In this document: in pieces, positions 9,274 through 17,667 of the stretch | Numbering within the stretch: position 1 is the stretch's first letter | Layout of the letters: each line of letters opens with the position of its first letter | Assembly (NCBI GenBank): GCA_016841205.1 | Contig: JAENZP010000001.1 | Coordinates: 186,001-250,000, forward strand | DNA length: 64,000 bases | Direction: 5' to 3' | Source of the DNA: Desulfoscipio geothermicus | GTDB taxonomy: Bacteria > Bacillota > Desulfotomaculia > Desulfotomaculales > Desulfallaceae | Translations under genes and position numbers: made by a program | The notes under the pieces: generated by a model | The model's database searches: none | The model's input: only the letters and a program-made list of their open reading frames with translations | What the model was told of the DNA's origin: nothing

Positions 9274-9324
9274 GACATATGTCTTTTTCACTTTTTATTA
9301 TACAACGTTTATTGCATATGTCGA
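9274..9324 (-). promoter_or_regulatory. Relic promoter with ACATATGT operator
   Basis: This is the counterpart of the promoters of both intact ORP-type operons. The palindrome GACATATGTC (9274-9283) is intact. The -10 TATAAT (complement of 9297-9302) and a weakened -35 TCGACA (complement of 9319-9324) keep a 16-base spacer. The second palindrome has decayed to GCATATGTC. It may still drive the carbonic anhydrase gene. Confidence 0.55.
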
Positions 9325-9345
9325 ATAACTTTTGAGTTATTTAAA

Positions 9346-9371
9346 CAAAAAAAGATCGCCAATTAGGCGAT
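9346..9371 (-). terminator. Rho-independent terminator after the DUF364 gene
   Basis: On the minus strand ATCGCC-TAATT-GGCGAT (9355-9371) is followed by CTTTTTTT (complement of 9346-9353). The placement suits termination of the mod/DUF364 transcript ending at 9496. Both intact operon copies carry a weaker version of this hairpin at the equivalent place. Confidence 0.75.
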
Positions 9372-9495
9372 TTGGGAAAGTAAGTTCTCTTGTCTGATCA
9401 TTTACCATTCATTCACGGCTTTGCCGTATTGATAATAAGCGTGGTAATATCTAGCCACCGCTTAAATTGCAGCGTCAAATTAGCTTTTTAAAATA

Positions 9496-10239
9496 CTACC
9501 TTGAAAAAGGGCATAGGCGGTTCATATTATTGAGATGCGCCAGCGCCGCACATGTGGTACCGAAAAAATAGTAGGGTTTATCCCCAACTTCCCCCAAAAT
9601 ATCAAGGTATGTTCCATTAGCTAAAATGGTACCTGTAATAAGTAATACATCCGCAAAATCAACCAATGTCTTGGTATCGCTCAATCCGTCCATAACTTTT
9701 ACTCCATAGCGGATAGTCCCTACGACATCAGCATTTAAGTCGGTGATACTAACTCTGGGCGGGCCAAATACTTGTACACAATGTTCCAGAATCGCCGGCT
9801 GGTAACCGATTATGCCGATATTGCAGAGGCCGTGCTTTTCTAAAATATATTGACTGATCTGCTCTGCGCACTCTTCCGGCTCATTGTTAATACAGTGAAC
9901 TGTATGCCCTACCTGCTCCAGTTTATTGAACAGGGCATTAAGGCTCGCAACCAGCAGCGCATGGGTGCCGGGACGATCTTCCGGTATCGTCAGCAAATTT
10001 TTTATCGAACCATGATAAGCGATGGGATCGGCTGTAAAAGCCTGGCCAAGCGCATCCTGTATTTCCGCCTGAAGCAAGACTTCTTTTCCTCTCAATAGCG
10101 GAAAATCATCTCTTTCAGGGTGTCCAATCGCTTCTTCACTTTTCAGCGTTCTACTATTGATAGTAATTTCCAAGTCGTTTAGTTCTGCGTTTTGCTTGAG
10201 AAGTGACTCCAAAGCCTCACGAGCGCCTGTAAATTGCAT
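9496..10239 (-). CDS. DUF364 (putative heavy-metal chelation) Rossmann-like protein
   Basis: A 247-residue protein with a DUF4213-like N-terminal part and a DUF364 Rossmann-like C-terminal part (GIIGYQPAILEHC, DLNADVVGTIRYGVKVMDG, LITGTILANGTYLDIL, FFGTTCAALAHL). The start at 10239 follows GGAGAATG; an extension to 10332 has no ribosome site. The biochemical role of DUF364 is unproved; the Pfam name proposes heavy-metal chelation. It lies 130 bases downstream of the molybdate/tungstate-type transporter genes, and a second DUF364 gene lies just upstream of that operon. This suggests a role in handling the imported oxyanion or the cofactor made from it. Confidence 0.8.
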   Translation of the reverse strand: MQFTGAREALESLLKQNAELNDLEITINSRTLKSEEAIGHPERDDFPLLRGKEVLLQAEIQDALGQAFTADPIAYHGSIKNLLTIPEDRPGTHALLVASLNALFNKLEQVGHTVHCINNEPEECAEQISQYILEKHGLCNIGIIGYQPAILEHCVQVFGPPRVSITDLNADVVGTIRYGVKVMDGLSDTKTLVDFADVLLITGTILANGTYLDILGEVGDKPYYFFGTTCAALAHLNNMNRLCPFSR

Positions 10240-10368
10240 TCGACATTCTCCTTCAATATAGCTATTAGGCTTTAATTCTACCTTTCTTGACGATATTATA
10301 TTACAATGGCCTTTGGTTAAAAAAGAAGTCATTTTTTAATCAGTTTGCAAAAAAATATCATAATCTTC

Positions 10369-11412
10369 TTAAAACACATGTACTGCTGTAGTTTTAAAAA
10401 AGGCCCAAACATTCTTACCTGGCTCTAATTTCATTTTATCTATTGCTTGCCTGGTAACCAGCGCCACCAGGGGAATGTCTGCATCAAGGACTACCTTGAA
10501 AAAGGGCCCCCGGGGAATGATTTCAATAATACGGGCAGGAATGATGTTTTGTGCACTGCTGGATAGTTTGTCCTCAGCAATTATGATATCTTCTGAGCGA
10601 ATGGCGACCCTAACCTTACCTGCTAGGTTTGACACAACGCGGAGACGAACGGAGCCAATATGAACATACTTAACGTCGCCTTCATTACTAAGATCACCAC
10701 TAAAAATATTATCCATCCCAACGAACTCCGCTACAAACTGTGATTGGGGTTTTTGAAAAACCTCTTCCGGGCTGCCTACCTGAACAATTTCTCCGTTACG
10801 CGTGATCCCCATTCGATCTGCCAGCACCAGTGCTTCATTAAAATCATGGGTGATGTGAATCGTAGTGGTTTTGATCTGCTCATGAATATTTTTTAATTCT
10901 TGTTGAAAGACTTCTTTGCTGCGTGGATCCAACGCACTCAAAGGTTCATCCAGCAAGAGGACCTCAGGCTCGGCAACCAGTGCCCTGGCAATGGCGACCC
11001 TTTGTTGCTCCCCGCCACTCAAAGTCGCGGGGTAGCGCTGCAATAGCTGTCCGATGTTCAGCAGCGTCGTCATCCTCTCAAGCTTTTGCTTCATGATAAT
11101 GGTCGGCGTATTCTTCAGCTTTAGCGCAAAAAGAATATTCTCTTGTACATTCAAATGCGGGAACAACATATAATCCTGATAAACGAAGCCAATATGCCTT
11201 GACTCCGGGTACTGTGTAGTTACATTACGATCATTAAGCCATACCTCTCCCTGATCAGGCTTGTACATCCCCGCAATGACTTCCAGGATGACCGTTTTGC
11301 CTGTCCCTGTCGGGCCCAGGATAACAAAATATTCGTTATCCTCTATACTCAAATTAATATTTTTTAGTCTGAAATCACCCAGACTCTTCGACACATTACA
11401 TAAACGAATCAT
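10369..11412 (-). CDS. Molybdate/tungstate-type ABC transporter ATPase
   Basis: A 347-residue ATPase with Walker A GPTGTGKT (about residue 33), Q-loop VYQDYMLFPHL, signature [15 protein letters not shown], Walker B VLLLDEPLSAL and switch His THDFNEA. A C-terminal TOBE-like domain (residues 235-347: IRSEDIIIAED, IIEIIPRGPFFKVVLDADI) is the domain that senses oxyanion in ModC/WtpC. It is 15 bases downstream of the permease gene in the order substrate-binding, permease, ATPase. Sequence alone does not separate molybdate from tungstate. Confidence 0.9.
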   Translation of the reverse strand: MIRLCNVSKSLGDFRLKNINLSIEDNEYFVILGPTGTGKTVILEVIAGMYKPDQGEVWLNDRNVTTQYPESRHIGFVYQDYMLFPHLNVQENILFALKLKNTPTIIMKQKLERMTTLLNIGQLLQRYPATLSGGEQQRVAIARALVAEPEVLLLDEPLSALDPRSKEVFQQELKNIHEQIKTTTIHITHDFNEALVLADRMGITRNGEIVQVGSPEEVFQKPQSQFVAEFVGMDNIFSGDLSNEGDVKYVHIGSVRLRVVSNLAGKVRVAIRSEDIIIAEDKLSSSAQNIIPARIIEIIPRGPFFKVVLDADIPLVALVTRQAIDKMKLEPGKNVWAFFKTTAVHVF

Positions 11413-11427
11413 CGATACTCCTACCCC

Positions 11428-12288
11428 TTAACTCATGCGGGAAGCAGGGCTTTGCTTCCCGCCAACGATTTCAAAAACAAAAAGAGAAATTAAGGAAATT
11501 ATTATCAAACAGGTAGCAGAAGCCATGGCCATTTCCAGATTTCCAATTGACATATTTAGGTAAAGTGCAACCGGCAGGGTCTCAGTTACCATCCGGGTGG
11601 CACCGGCCACCATTAAGGTACAACCAAATTCGCCAATGGCACGCGCCCAACTAATCACCAAACCTGCAATAATACCGTTTTTGGCCAGCGGCAGGGTTAT
11701 CTTATAAAAAGCCTGCCACTGTGAGCAGCCCAGGGTTCGAGCCACAAATTCCAGACGAGGATTGATATCGGCAATTGTAGACTTCAAGACCCTGACCATA
11801 TAAGGTGTAATGATAAAGAACTGGGCAAGAATGATCCCATTCACTGAGAATATGAACCTTAAGCCATGCTCAGCCAAGGATTGACCAAACGAAGTCGTGC
11901 CTAAAAGCAGCAGCAAAGCGACTCCGCAAACCAGCGGCGGAAGCGACAAAGGGATATCCAAAATCACACTGACCAATCTACGTCCTGGAAAGTTAAAACG
12001 CTCCAGCCCATAAGCAACAGGAATTGCGAAAAAAACACAGATCAATGTTGACGTAAAGGAAGTAAACAAGCTAAGCCGGATGGCAAATTGAATTTCTTTG
12101 CTTGCAATACTTTGTGCCATCCCGGCCAGCCCCTTCCATACGATGTGGGCTAACGCAGAGAATACAAAAGCAAACAAAACAAAAATAAAGAATACCAGCA
12201 ATGCTTGAAAAAGCCGATTTTTAACTGTAGTAGAATTTTTTTGTGTCGGCATCTTGTGGCAAGCTTCAATACTGCGTCTACGTTTCAT
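11428..12288 (-). CDS. Molybdate/tungstate-type ABC transporter permease
   Basis: A 286-residue membrane protein of the ModB/WtpB/CysT permease family with about six transmembrane helices. It has the cytoplasmic EAA loop for ATPase docking (VARTLGCSQWQAFYKITLPLAKNGIIAG, seen in part as TLGCSQWQAFYKITLP) and the ARAIGEFGCTLMVAG motif common to molybdate permeases. ATG at 12288 is chosen, six bases after GGGG, rather than 12294. It lies between the ATPase gene and the binding-protein gene. Confidence 0.88.
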   Translation of the reverse strand: MKRRRSIEACHKMPTQKNSTTVKNRLFQALLVFFIFVLFAFVFSALAHIVWKGLAGMAQSIASKEIQFAIRLSLFTSFTSTLICVFFAIPVAYGLERFNFPGRRLVSVILDIPLSLPPLVCGVALLLLLGTTSFGQSLAEHGLRFIFSVNGIILAQFFIITPYMVRVLKSTIADINPRLEFVARTLGCSQWQAFYKITLPLAKNGIIAGLVISWARAIGEFGCTLMVAGATRMVTETLPVALYLNMSIGNLEMAMASATCLIIISLISLFVFEIVGGKQSPASRMS

Positions 12289-12341
12289 CAACATCCCCTT
12301 CGTTCGTCCCTGTCTAAGGCCGGTTCAACGTAAAAATATAT

Positions 12342-13172
12342 TTATTCAATGATCTTGAACCCATGTTTAACAAATATGGTTTTTCCTTCGTCAGAAGCAA
12401 TAAAATCAACAAAAGCCTGAGCTAGTTCAGGATTTTTTGTAAAACTTAAAACGCATACCGGCACCTTATCAATGGCGTTTTGTTCCTGAGGAATAGAGAT
12501 AACTTCGATATCCTTTGCGCCAACCCCATTATCTTCAAAGATCAACCCGGCATCGCCCTGTTTCATCCCGATTTGGGTCACGATTTCATTGACAGTGGCT
12601 GTCCGTGAGACTACATTCTTCTCAATACCTGTCAGCTTATTTTTCTCAAATATTTTGGCTGCTTTTTTGCCGATTGCGTTAGATTTTTCATCACCTAAGA
12701 TAAGCTTCACCCCTGGTTTGGCTAGATCTTCCAGGCAAGTAATACCGGCAGGGTTTCCTTTGGGTACAGCGATTGCTGGGATATGATAGGCGACTTCAAC
12801 ATATTTGTCGGTAAAACCTTTTTGCTTTGCAATGTCCATGTCATTTAGAGAACCGCCCACAAAGACATCCCCTTGCTTGTTGATTTCCATCTGACCTAAG
12901 AGTTGTGCACAGCCGGCATAATTGAAATTCACTTTGGCTCCATACTTATTTTCAAAAGCTTGACCCATCTCATCCATCGCTTTACTAATTCCAGCTCCAC
13001 TGTAAACCTGCAAGCTCTGTCCCTGATATATCAAGGTTTGTGTTTGTGCTGTCTCCGTTTTTTTCGTATCACTCGTATTATTAGTACTTGCATGCTGACC
13101 ACAGCCGGCAAGGCATAGAGACGACATTAATAAAATCACCATGAGTAAGACGGTCCAGCTTTTGTTATTCAT
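12342..13172 (-). CDS. ModA-like molybdate/tungstate-binding lipoprotein
   Basis: A 276-residue periplasmic-binding-protein type II with a lipoprotein signal peptide (lipobox SSLCLAGC; mature N-terminus at the Cys near residue 24). The body has the ModA-type start YSGAGISKAMDEMGQAFENK, FVGGSLNDMDIA and an ending HGFKIIE. The start at 13172 follows AAAGGA with eight bases spacing; an in-frame upstream start at 13196 lacks one. It is first in the transporter operon and has a long structured upstream region. Confidence 0.9.
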   Translation of the reverse strand: MNNKSWTVLLMVILLMSSLCLAGCGQHASTNNTSDTKKTETAQTQTLIYQGQSLQVYSGAGISKAMDEMGQAFENKYGAKVNFNYAGCAQLLGQMEINKQGDVFVGGSLNDMDIAKQKGFTDKYVEVAYHIPAIAVPKGNPAGITCLEDLAKPGVKLILGDEKSNAIGKKAAKIFEKNKLTGIEKNVVSRTATVNEIVTQIGMKQGDAGLIFEDNGVGAKDIEVISIPQEQNAIDKVPVCVLSFTKNPELAQAFVDFIASDEGKTIFVKHGFKIIE

Positions 13173-13461
13173 GAACATCATCCTTTCTAAAACCAATTTT
13201 AATATTTTTTTTACTTGCTAAAGCCTAAATTGAATGTCAACTATTCAATGAAAGAGCATGTTTCTAGCATGCAAAGCTTCCCTTCCCTCCTTTTCTCAAC
13301 AAAGCGCTGTAAGATTTGTCCTGTAACCCTTTGAAATTATGATTCAGGACGTGCCACCTTAGCTTTTATCGCAGATCAATGATAAATAGTTACCTGCCAG
13401 ATAAAATGATTATTATCATAGTCATTTTATCACATAAAATAGCTCAATAGGACATAAAATA
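13173..13461 (-). promoter_or_regulatory. Long leader/control region of the mod operon with dyad and direct repeats
   Basis: The arms GATAAAATGA (13400-13409) and TCATTTTATC (13422-13431) form a perfect 10-bp dyad around a 12-base AT-rich core. Beyond it ACATAAAATA occurs at 13432-13441 and again exactly 20 bp away at 13452-13461. Between dyad and gene lies a 200-base leader with a GTCCTG/CAGGAC stem (13318-13323, 13345-13350). The dyad resembles an oxyanion- or metal-responsive operator (ModE/TunR/Fur type), but I cannot assign one. Confidence 0.35.
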
Positions 13462-13636
13462 ACACAACTCTTTGCTTATTTCACTTTATGTTAAACCGCG
13501 TTATTTTTAGCATGGTCTTACGATTATTACGTTATTAAACTTTTAATTTTTCACATATTTTTTTATGTTATTTTACTTTATGATAAGGTATGTACTATCA
13601 GATGAGACTTTGCAAAACAAAACAGTAAATAAACAA

Positions 13637-13676
13637 ATAAAGTCCTTGACCCATACAAATGAACCAAGGACTTTAT
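13637..13676 (-). terminator. Hairpin terminator between DUF364 gene and mod operon
   Basis: ATAAAGTCCTTG (13637-13648) pairs perfectly with CAAGGACTTTAT (13665-13676) around a 16-base loop. It lies 120 bases beyond the stop of the DUF4213/DUF364 gene and upstream of the mod control region, separating the two transcripts. An ORF of 60 codons across this hairpin is not convincing as a gene. Confidence 0.6.
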
Positions 13677-13796
13677 CAGTTGAGATAGAGTATTTTTGAA
13701 GCAAATATTGCCCCCACTGACGTTACTATGTACTTTTGAAGCTTTTTTGAAGTATTGCATGAAGCCTTACATTTTCAATATAATACGGGGACTAAC

Positions 13797-14570
13797 TTAT
13801 GCTTGTACTTTCACTGTTTTTTTGATGGCATATGCACTAAGCTTAGAAATACCGGACGCCAGAGAAATGTTTTTGAAGATGGCTTCCTTATGCTCGCTTT
13901 TCCACCATGAACCTGCAAGCATTGTGACCCTTGTATCTAAAAACGCTTTTGGGAACATAGGCGTCGATGCACCAATCATAATTATTTCCCGTGCTTGCTC
14001 ACACATCTTTAATAGCTCGTCAATAGAACCATTAATCATAGTTGTGCCACTGAGCACTACAATGTCACATGTAGAAAGCAAACGGGGCTGTTCCTCCACT
14101 GGTATTATAGTGCTAATAATTCCACCACACTGGGATATGCCCTTATCGAAAACATATAACTCCTTTACCCTCGGACCCATAATATTTACAACAGGCGCTA
14201 TAAAGCCGATTATTCCCATGACATCGGTATCCCTCACGTTAACACCAAAAGGCCGATCTGGTGTTTCGGAATCATCTAATTTCTGCAACATCGACACAGC
14301 ACATAATACAGCCATCCCAATACCCTTTTGCAGATTATCTCCGCCTGACAAAACCCATTGTGCAATGTCAGCGGCGTCTTGTCCAATTACCTGTTGACCG
14401 AACGGAAATATGGAACAGCCAGCTTTTAGATCCTCTCTTAGAACATAGGATATACCTATGTTGCCGTTATCAAGTTCTACAGCAATTAAAGAGATGCCGA
14501 TTACTGCATCCCGCACTTTTCTACCCTGTAAATACGGTTGTGCAGCCCTTAAAACTGATTCTATTAACAT
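13797..14570 (-). CDS. DUF4213/DUF364 putative metal-chelation protein
   Basis: A 257-residue protein with an N-terminal DUF4213 domain (about 1-100, GISLIAVELDNGNIGISYVL) and a C-terminal DUF364 Rossmann-like domain (VMGIIGFIAPVV, IVVLSGTTMINGSIDELL, IMIGASTPMFPKAFLD). Related proteins occur beside nitrogenase-like and molybdenum genes, but their chemistry is not established. It lies between the mod operon and the first ORP-type operon, on the same strand as both. Its paralogue at 9496-10239 flanks the other side of the transporter. Confidence 0.82.
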   Translation of the reverse strand: MLIESVLRAAQPYLQGRKVRDAVIGISLIAVELDNGNIGISYVLREDLKAGCSIFPFGQQVIGQDAADIAQWVLSGGDNLQKGIGMAVLCAVSMLQKLDDSETPDRPFGVNVRDTDVMGIIGFIAPVVNIMGPRVKELYVFDKGISQCGGIISTIIPVEEQPRLLSTCDIVVLSGTTMINGSIDELLKMCEQAREIIMIGASTPMFPKAFLDTRVTMLAGSWWKSEHKEAIFKNISLASGISKLSAYAIKKTVKVQA

Positions 14571-14698
14571 AGCAAACTCTCCTTTCTAATCCAATGCTCT
14601 GCGCAACACACAAAACCTTACATTCCATTTCAAGGTAAGCTTTCCATCTTCATTCCAACGATTGTAAGATTTTTACTCGTTACGCCTTGTTTACGAAA

Positions 14699-14744
14699 GC
14701 GCCAATGACGGTGAATGACAAATAGTCCCCACCGCCATTGGCGC
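14699..14744 (-). terminator. Strong hairpin at the edge of repeat copy 1
   Basis: GCGCCAATGACGGTG (14699-14713) pairs with CACCGCCATTGGCGC (14730-14744) with one mismatch. It begins immediately where identity with repeat copy 2 stops (14745), so it is unique to this junction and replaces the hairpin found in copy 2 at 21732-21773. It probably terminates the ORP-type operon. Confidence 0.55.
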
Positions 14745-14777
14745 GCAAGCCAAACCCAAAAACTTCCCGTGCAGTAG

Positions 14778-15137
14778 CTAATTACCGCAATCACCCAAAT
14801 GCTGATGTTCGTGACAAACAGAACCGGTAGATTTTAGCGCACCCTGCAAATATGCTGTTACCGCTGCTTCAGCATTACCACGTGCTCCGACAATAACTTC
14901 AATGTTTTTTTCATTAAATATATCGATAGCCCCAGCGCCCATGCCTCCGGAAATAATCACGTTAACCCCCTTATCATTTAGGAAGTTAGGCAAAAATCCC
15001 GGCCTATGTCCAGGGTTGGCAATCGTTTCACTCTTCATGATTTGACTGTTTTCAGTATCAAAAATCATAAAGCTTCTACAATGTCCAAAATGCTCCGTAA
15101 CCATTCCATTATCACTCGCTACTGCAATTTTCATCAT
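14778..15137 (-). CDS. NifX/NafY-family metal-cluster protein with C-terminal Cys/His tail (ORP-like)
   Basis: A 119-residue protein of the dinitrogenase iron-molybdenum cofactor fold (IAVASDNGMVTEHFGHCRSF, ISGGMGAGAIDIFNEKNIEVI, GNAEAAVTAYLQGAL). It ends in a potential metal-binding tail, CHEHQHLGDC. Relatives include NifX, the NifB C-terminal domain and Desulfovibrio orange protein, which binds a Mo-Cu sulfide cluster. It is last in the operon and its start overlaps the Mrp gene stop by four bases. The copy-2 homologue differs by one residue (HQHF for HQHL). The bound metal is not known. Confidence 0.85.
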   Translation of the reverse strand: MMKIAVASDNGMVTEHFGHCRSFMIFDTENSQIMKSETIANPGHRPGFLPNFLNDKGVNVIISGGMGAGAIDIFNEKNIEVIVGARGNAEAAVTAYLQGALKSTGSVCHEHQHLGDCGN

Positions 15138-15928
15138 TTTATTTCCTCCATTTCTTCTTCTAGTATTTGTGCAACAGGCTCAAGCCAGGCAGCATCATAT
15201 AATTCCTCTATCAAACCGCGATCGCAGGCGGCCGATATTTCCGGGTCAATCGGCAATTTGGCAAGCACCTTTAAGTTATGCTTATAAGCTATTTCATCAA
15301 TGTGGCTATCGCCAAATATCTTGTATTCCTTATTATTATCCGGGCACTTAAAATATGACATATTCTCCACCAAGCCAATGATCGGAATATTCATCATTTC
15401 GGCCATCTTAGCTGCTTTGGAAACGATCATCGAAACAAGTTCCTGCGGGGAGGTTACTATAATAATTCCATCCACAGGAATGGATTGAAATACCGTGAGC
15501 GGCACATCACCAGTGCCCGGTGGCATATCAATAAACATGAAATCAACATCACTCCAGATGACCTCTGTCCAAAACTGCTTAACGGAACCAGCAATAAGCG
15601 GGCCTCGCCAAATAACAGGATCTGTGTCGTTTTGCAGCAAAAGGTTAATGGACATGATATCTATCCCGGTCTTGCTTTGAATAGGGAATATGCCCATTTC
15701 GTTACCTGTAGCTTTTTCCTTTATACCAAAAGCTTTTGGAATAGATGGACCGGTTACGTCAGCGTCAAGAATGGCGGAATGATAACCCCTTCTGTTCATT
15801 GCAACAGCCAACATGGATGTTACTAATGATTTGCCAACTCCTCCTTTACCGCTGATCACACCGATAACCTTTTTGATACTGCTTAATTCATGTGGTTGTA
15901 CGGAAAAATCTTCGACATTCTCAGCCAT
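15134..15928 (-). CDS. Mrp/NBP35-type P-loop ATPase
   Basis: A 264-residue Mrp/ApbC ATPase with deviant Walker A GKGGVGKS (residue 27), the switch motif DADVTGPSIPKAFG, and FIDMPPGTGDVPLTV. Mrp proteins carry and transfer [4Fe-4S] clusters through a CxxC motif after ENMSYF; here the segment is ENMSYFKCPDNNKEY with only one cysteine. In Desulfovibrio an Mrp ATPase binds ORP, so this is probably the maturase or docking ATPase for the adjacent NifX-like protein. The start has GGAG ten bases upstream. Confidence 0.9.
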   Translation of the reverse strand: MAENVEDFSVQPHELSSIKKVIGVISGKGGVGKSLVTSMLAVAMNRRGYHSAILDADVTGPSIPKAFGIKEKATGNEMGIFPIQSKTGIDIMSINLLLQNDTDPVIWRGPLIAGSVKQFWTEVIWSDVDFMFIDMPPGTGDVPLTVFQSIPVDGIIIVTSPQELVSMIVSKAAKMAEMMNIPIIGLVENMSYFKCPDNNKEYKIFGDSHIDEIAYKHNLKVLAKLPIDPEISAACDRGLIEELYDAAWLEPVAQILEEEMEEIK

Positions 15929-15952
15929 TTGGTTAACTCCTTTTCTTGGAAT

Positions 15953-16825
15953 TTAATTACCTGTAAATAGGTAGTCCGTTGTTTTAGCATAAACTTCTCT
16001 TACAGCGCGACCCGACGCGCAATCTATATCAACAATGGCCTGTCCATTATTGATAGCTTTTACCGCATTCGAATCAAACGGTATTTTGCCTGTTAAAGGA
16101 ATGTTATTGACTTTACAAAACGACTCAATCTGGTTGGCATTCTCAAGATTAGTGTCATACTTATTTATGCAAACAACCGTTTTGGTTTGGAAGATGCCTG
16201 CTGTTTTAATAATGCGCTCCATGTCACTTATGCCTGATATGGAAGGCTCTGCAACAATTAAAACCATATCAACGCCACTCAAGGATGCAATGACCGGGCA
16301 ACCGATACCTGGGGAACCGTCAATAATTGCCAAATCAGCATTAGCTGCTGCCGCCTCTTTCATCTGCTTTTTCACCTCAGTAACCAGCATCCCTGAATTA
16401 CCGCTGCCCATTTTGAGTTGGGCGGTAGAAAACACCTTATCTTTCTCGGTATACAGCATCAATTCCCCTGCCACTGCAGGCACTGAAGATACAGCACCTT
16501 CAGGGCAAACAAACTCACAAACACCGCAGCCTTCACATGCAAAAGGGTCCACCTGATAAGCTGTATCCACTATAATTGCATCAAACCTGCAGTATTTTCT
16601 GCACTCATCGCACTGGATACATAATTCCCGATTTATTTCTGCTTTGGACATCCCAAAATAGGCTGTTCGCTTGGGTTCAGAGGACTGACCCATGATCAAG
16701 TGCAAGTTGGGTGCATCTACATCACAATCAGCACAGGCCTTAGCATCGGATAATCTGATAAACGCACTGGCAATTGTAGTTTTCCCTGTGCCGCCTTTGC
16801 CACTAAGGATTAGTAACTGTTTCAT
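15953..16825 (-). CDS. MinD-superfamily ATPase with inserted 2[4Fe-4S] ferredoxin domain (second of pair)
   Basis: A 290-residue ATPase with GKGGTGKT (residue 9), DCDVDAPNLHL, and an inserted bacterial ferredoxin domain at residues 68-112 carrying CIQCDECRKYC and CEGCGVCEFVCP for two [4Fe-4S] clusters. The catalytic core resumes with IIDGSPGIGCPV. In Desulfovibrio two such proteins form part of the ORP complex, coupling ATP hydrolysis to electron or cluster transfer; that role here is inference. The start at 16825 lies within the end of the preceding paralogous gene, behind AGGAGGTGC. Confidence 0.92.
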   Translation of the reverse strand: MKQLLILSGKGGTGKTTIASAFIRLSDAKACADCDVDAPNLHLIMGQSSEPKRTAYFGMSKAEINRELCIQCDECRKYCRFDAIIVDTAYQVDPFACEGCGVCEFVCPEGAVSSVPAVAGELMLYTEKDKVFSTAQLKMGSGNSGMLVTEVKKQMKEAAAANADLAIIDGSPGIGCPVIASLSGVDMVLIVAEPSISGISDMERIIKTAGIFQTKTVVCINKYDTNLENANQIESFCKVNNIPLTGKIPFDSNAVKAINNGQAIVDIDCASGRAVREVYAKTTDYLFTGN

Positions 16826-17666
16826 GCTGCTGCACCTCCTTAGTCACCTTTTGAAGCAGGGAAGCAAACAACGTTTGATATTTTTCATTTTCCTTAACCG
16901 CAATCCGCGCATTTGAATTTAAAGTGCCAAGCTCATGGTCAAAGGGTATTCGGTCTAAAATCTTGATGTTCTTTTCTAAACAGAATTTCTCGGCAGGATT
17001 TTCTCCATCAAGGCATTTGTTAAGAACTACCCCATGAGGTCTGTCAAATAACTTGACCAGTTCATAAACCATATTGAGATTATGCACGCCGAACAAGGTA
17101 GGCTCGGCCACCAAGATGCAATAATCCGCTTCTTTGATGCTTTCCATGACGATGCAGGCACTCCCGGGAGGGCAATCAATAAAGGTCAGCTTTTTTCCGC
17201 CGGGCTTATTTTCATTGAGCAGTTTCTTGATAATAGGAACACCAGACTCAACACCAAAGTTCAATATTCCTGTGTTTACAGTTACATTATCCTTAGTACC
17301 TTTTTGCACTTTACCGATAACCTTATCCTTATCCGACAGAGCTTCTACAGGGCATAACAACACGCATCCCCCACAGCAATGGCAAACGTCATCAAAGATT
17401 TTCAACTTGTCATTAACGTAGGCTAATGCATTGAACCTGCAAAAATAGGCACATATACGGCAGCCCATGCAAAGCTGCTCATCTACGGATGGAATCTTAA
17501 TGGTTATTTCTTCCTCTTTTACATTTTCAGGCTTGAAAAACAGATGCCCGTTGGGCTCTTCAACGTCACAGTCTATATAGATGGACTCCTTCGCTGCTGC
17601 TGCTAAATTAACCGATACAAGTGTCTTTCCTGTGCCGCCTTTGCCGCTAAGCACCGCTATCCTCAT
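16803..17666 (-). CDS. MinD-superfamily ATPase with inserted 2[4Fe-4S] ferredoxin domain (first of pair)
   Basis: A 287-residue paralogue of the next gene: GKGGTGKT at residue 8, DCDVEEPNGHL, an inserted ferredoxin domain with CMGCRICAYFC and CHCCGGCVLLCP, then FIDCPPGSACIV. The two probably act as a heterodimer, as MinD-like ATPases dimerise across ATP. ATG at 17666 is chosen: it follows the upstream stop directly (TAATATG) with GGAAG at eight bases and gives MRIAVLSGKGG; 17687 is an alternative. Confidence 0.9.
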   Translation of the reverse strand: MRIAVLSGKGGTGKTLVSVNLAAAAKESIYIDCDVEEPNGHLFFKPENVKEEEITIKIPSVDEQLCMGCRICAYFCRFNALAYVNDKLKIFDDVCHCCGGCVLLCPVEALSDKDKVIGKVQKGTKDNVTVNTGILNFGVESGVPIIKKLLNENKPGGKKLTFIDCPPGSACIVMESIKEADYCILVAEPTLFGVHNLNMVYELVKLFDRPHGVVLNKCLDGENPAEKFCLEKNIKILDRIPFDHELGTLNSNARIAVKENEKYQTLFASLLQKVTKEVQQHETVTNP

Positions 17667-17667
17667 A

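Noticed and set aside
13318-13360. Possible T-box riboswitch (AAGGTGGCAC followed by a GTCC/GGAC stem) upstream of modA
   Set aside because: No specifier stem, no U-run after the hairpin and no amino-acid-related gene downstream; the match to the T-box core is partial.
13578-13760. 60-codon minus-strand frame between DUF364 and mod genes
   Set aside because: It spans the perfect terminator hairpin 13637-13676 and has no ribosome site or homology that I recognise.
16035-16556. Plus-strand 173-codon frame (repeated at 23040-23561)
   Set aside because: It lies wholly antisense to the MinD-ferredoxin ATPase gene, has no ribosome site and no recognisable domain.
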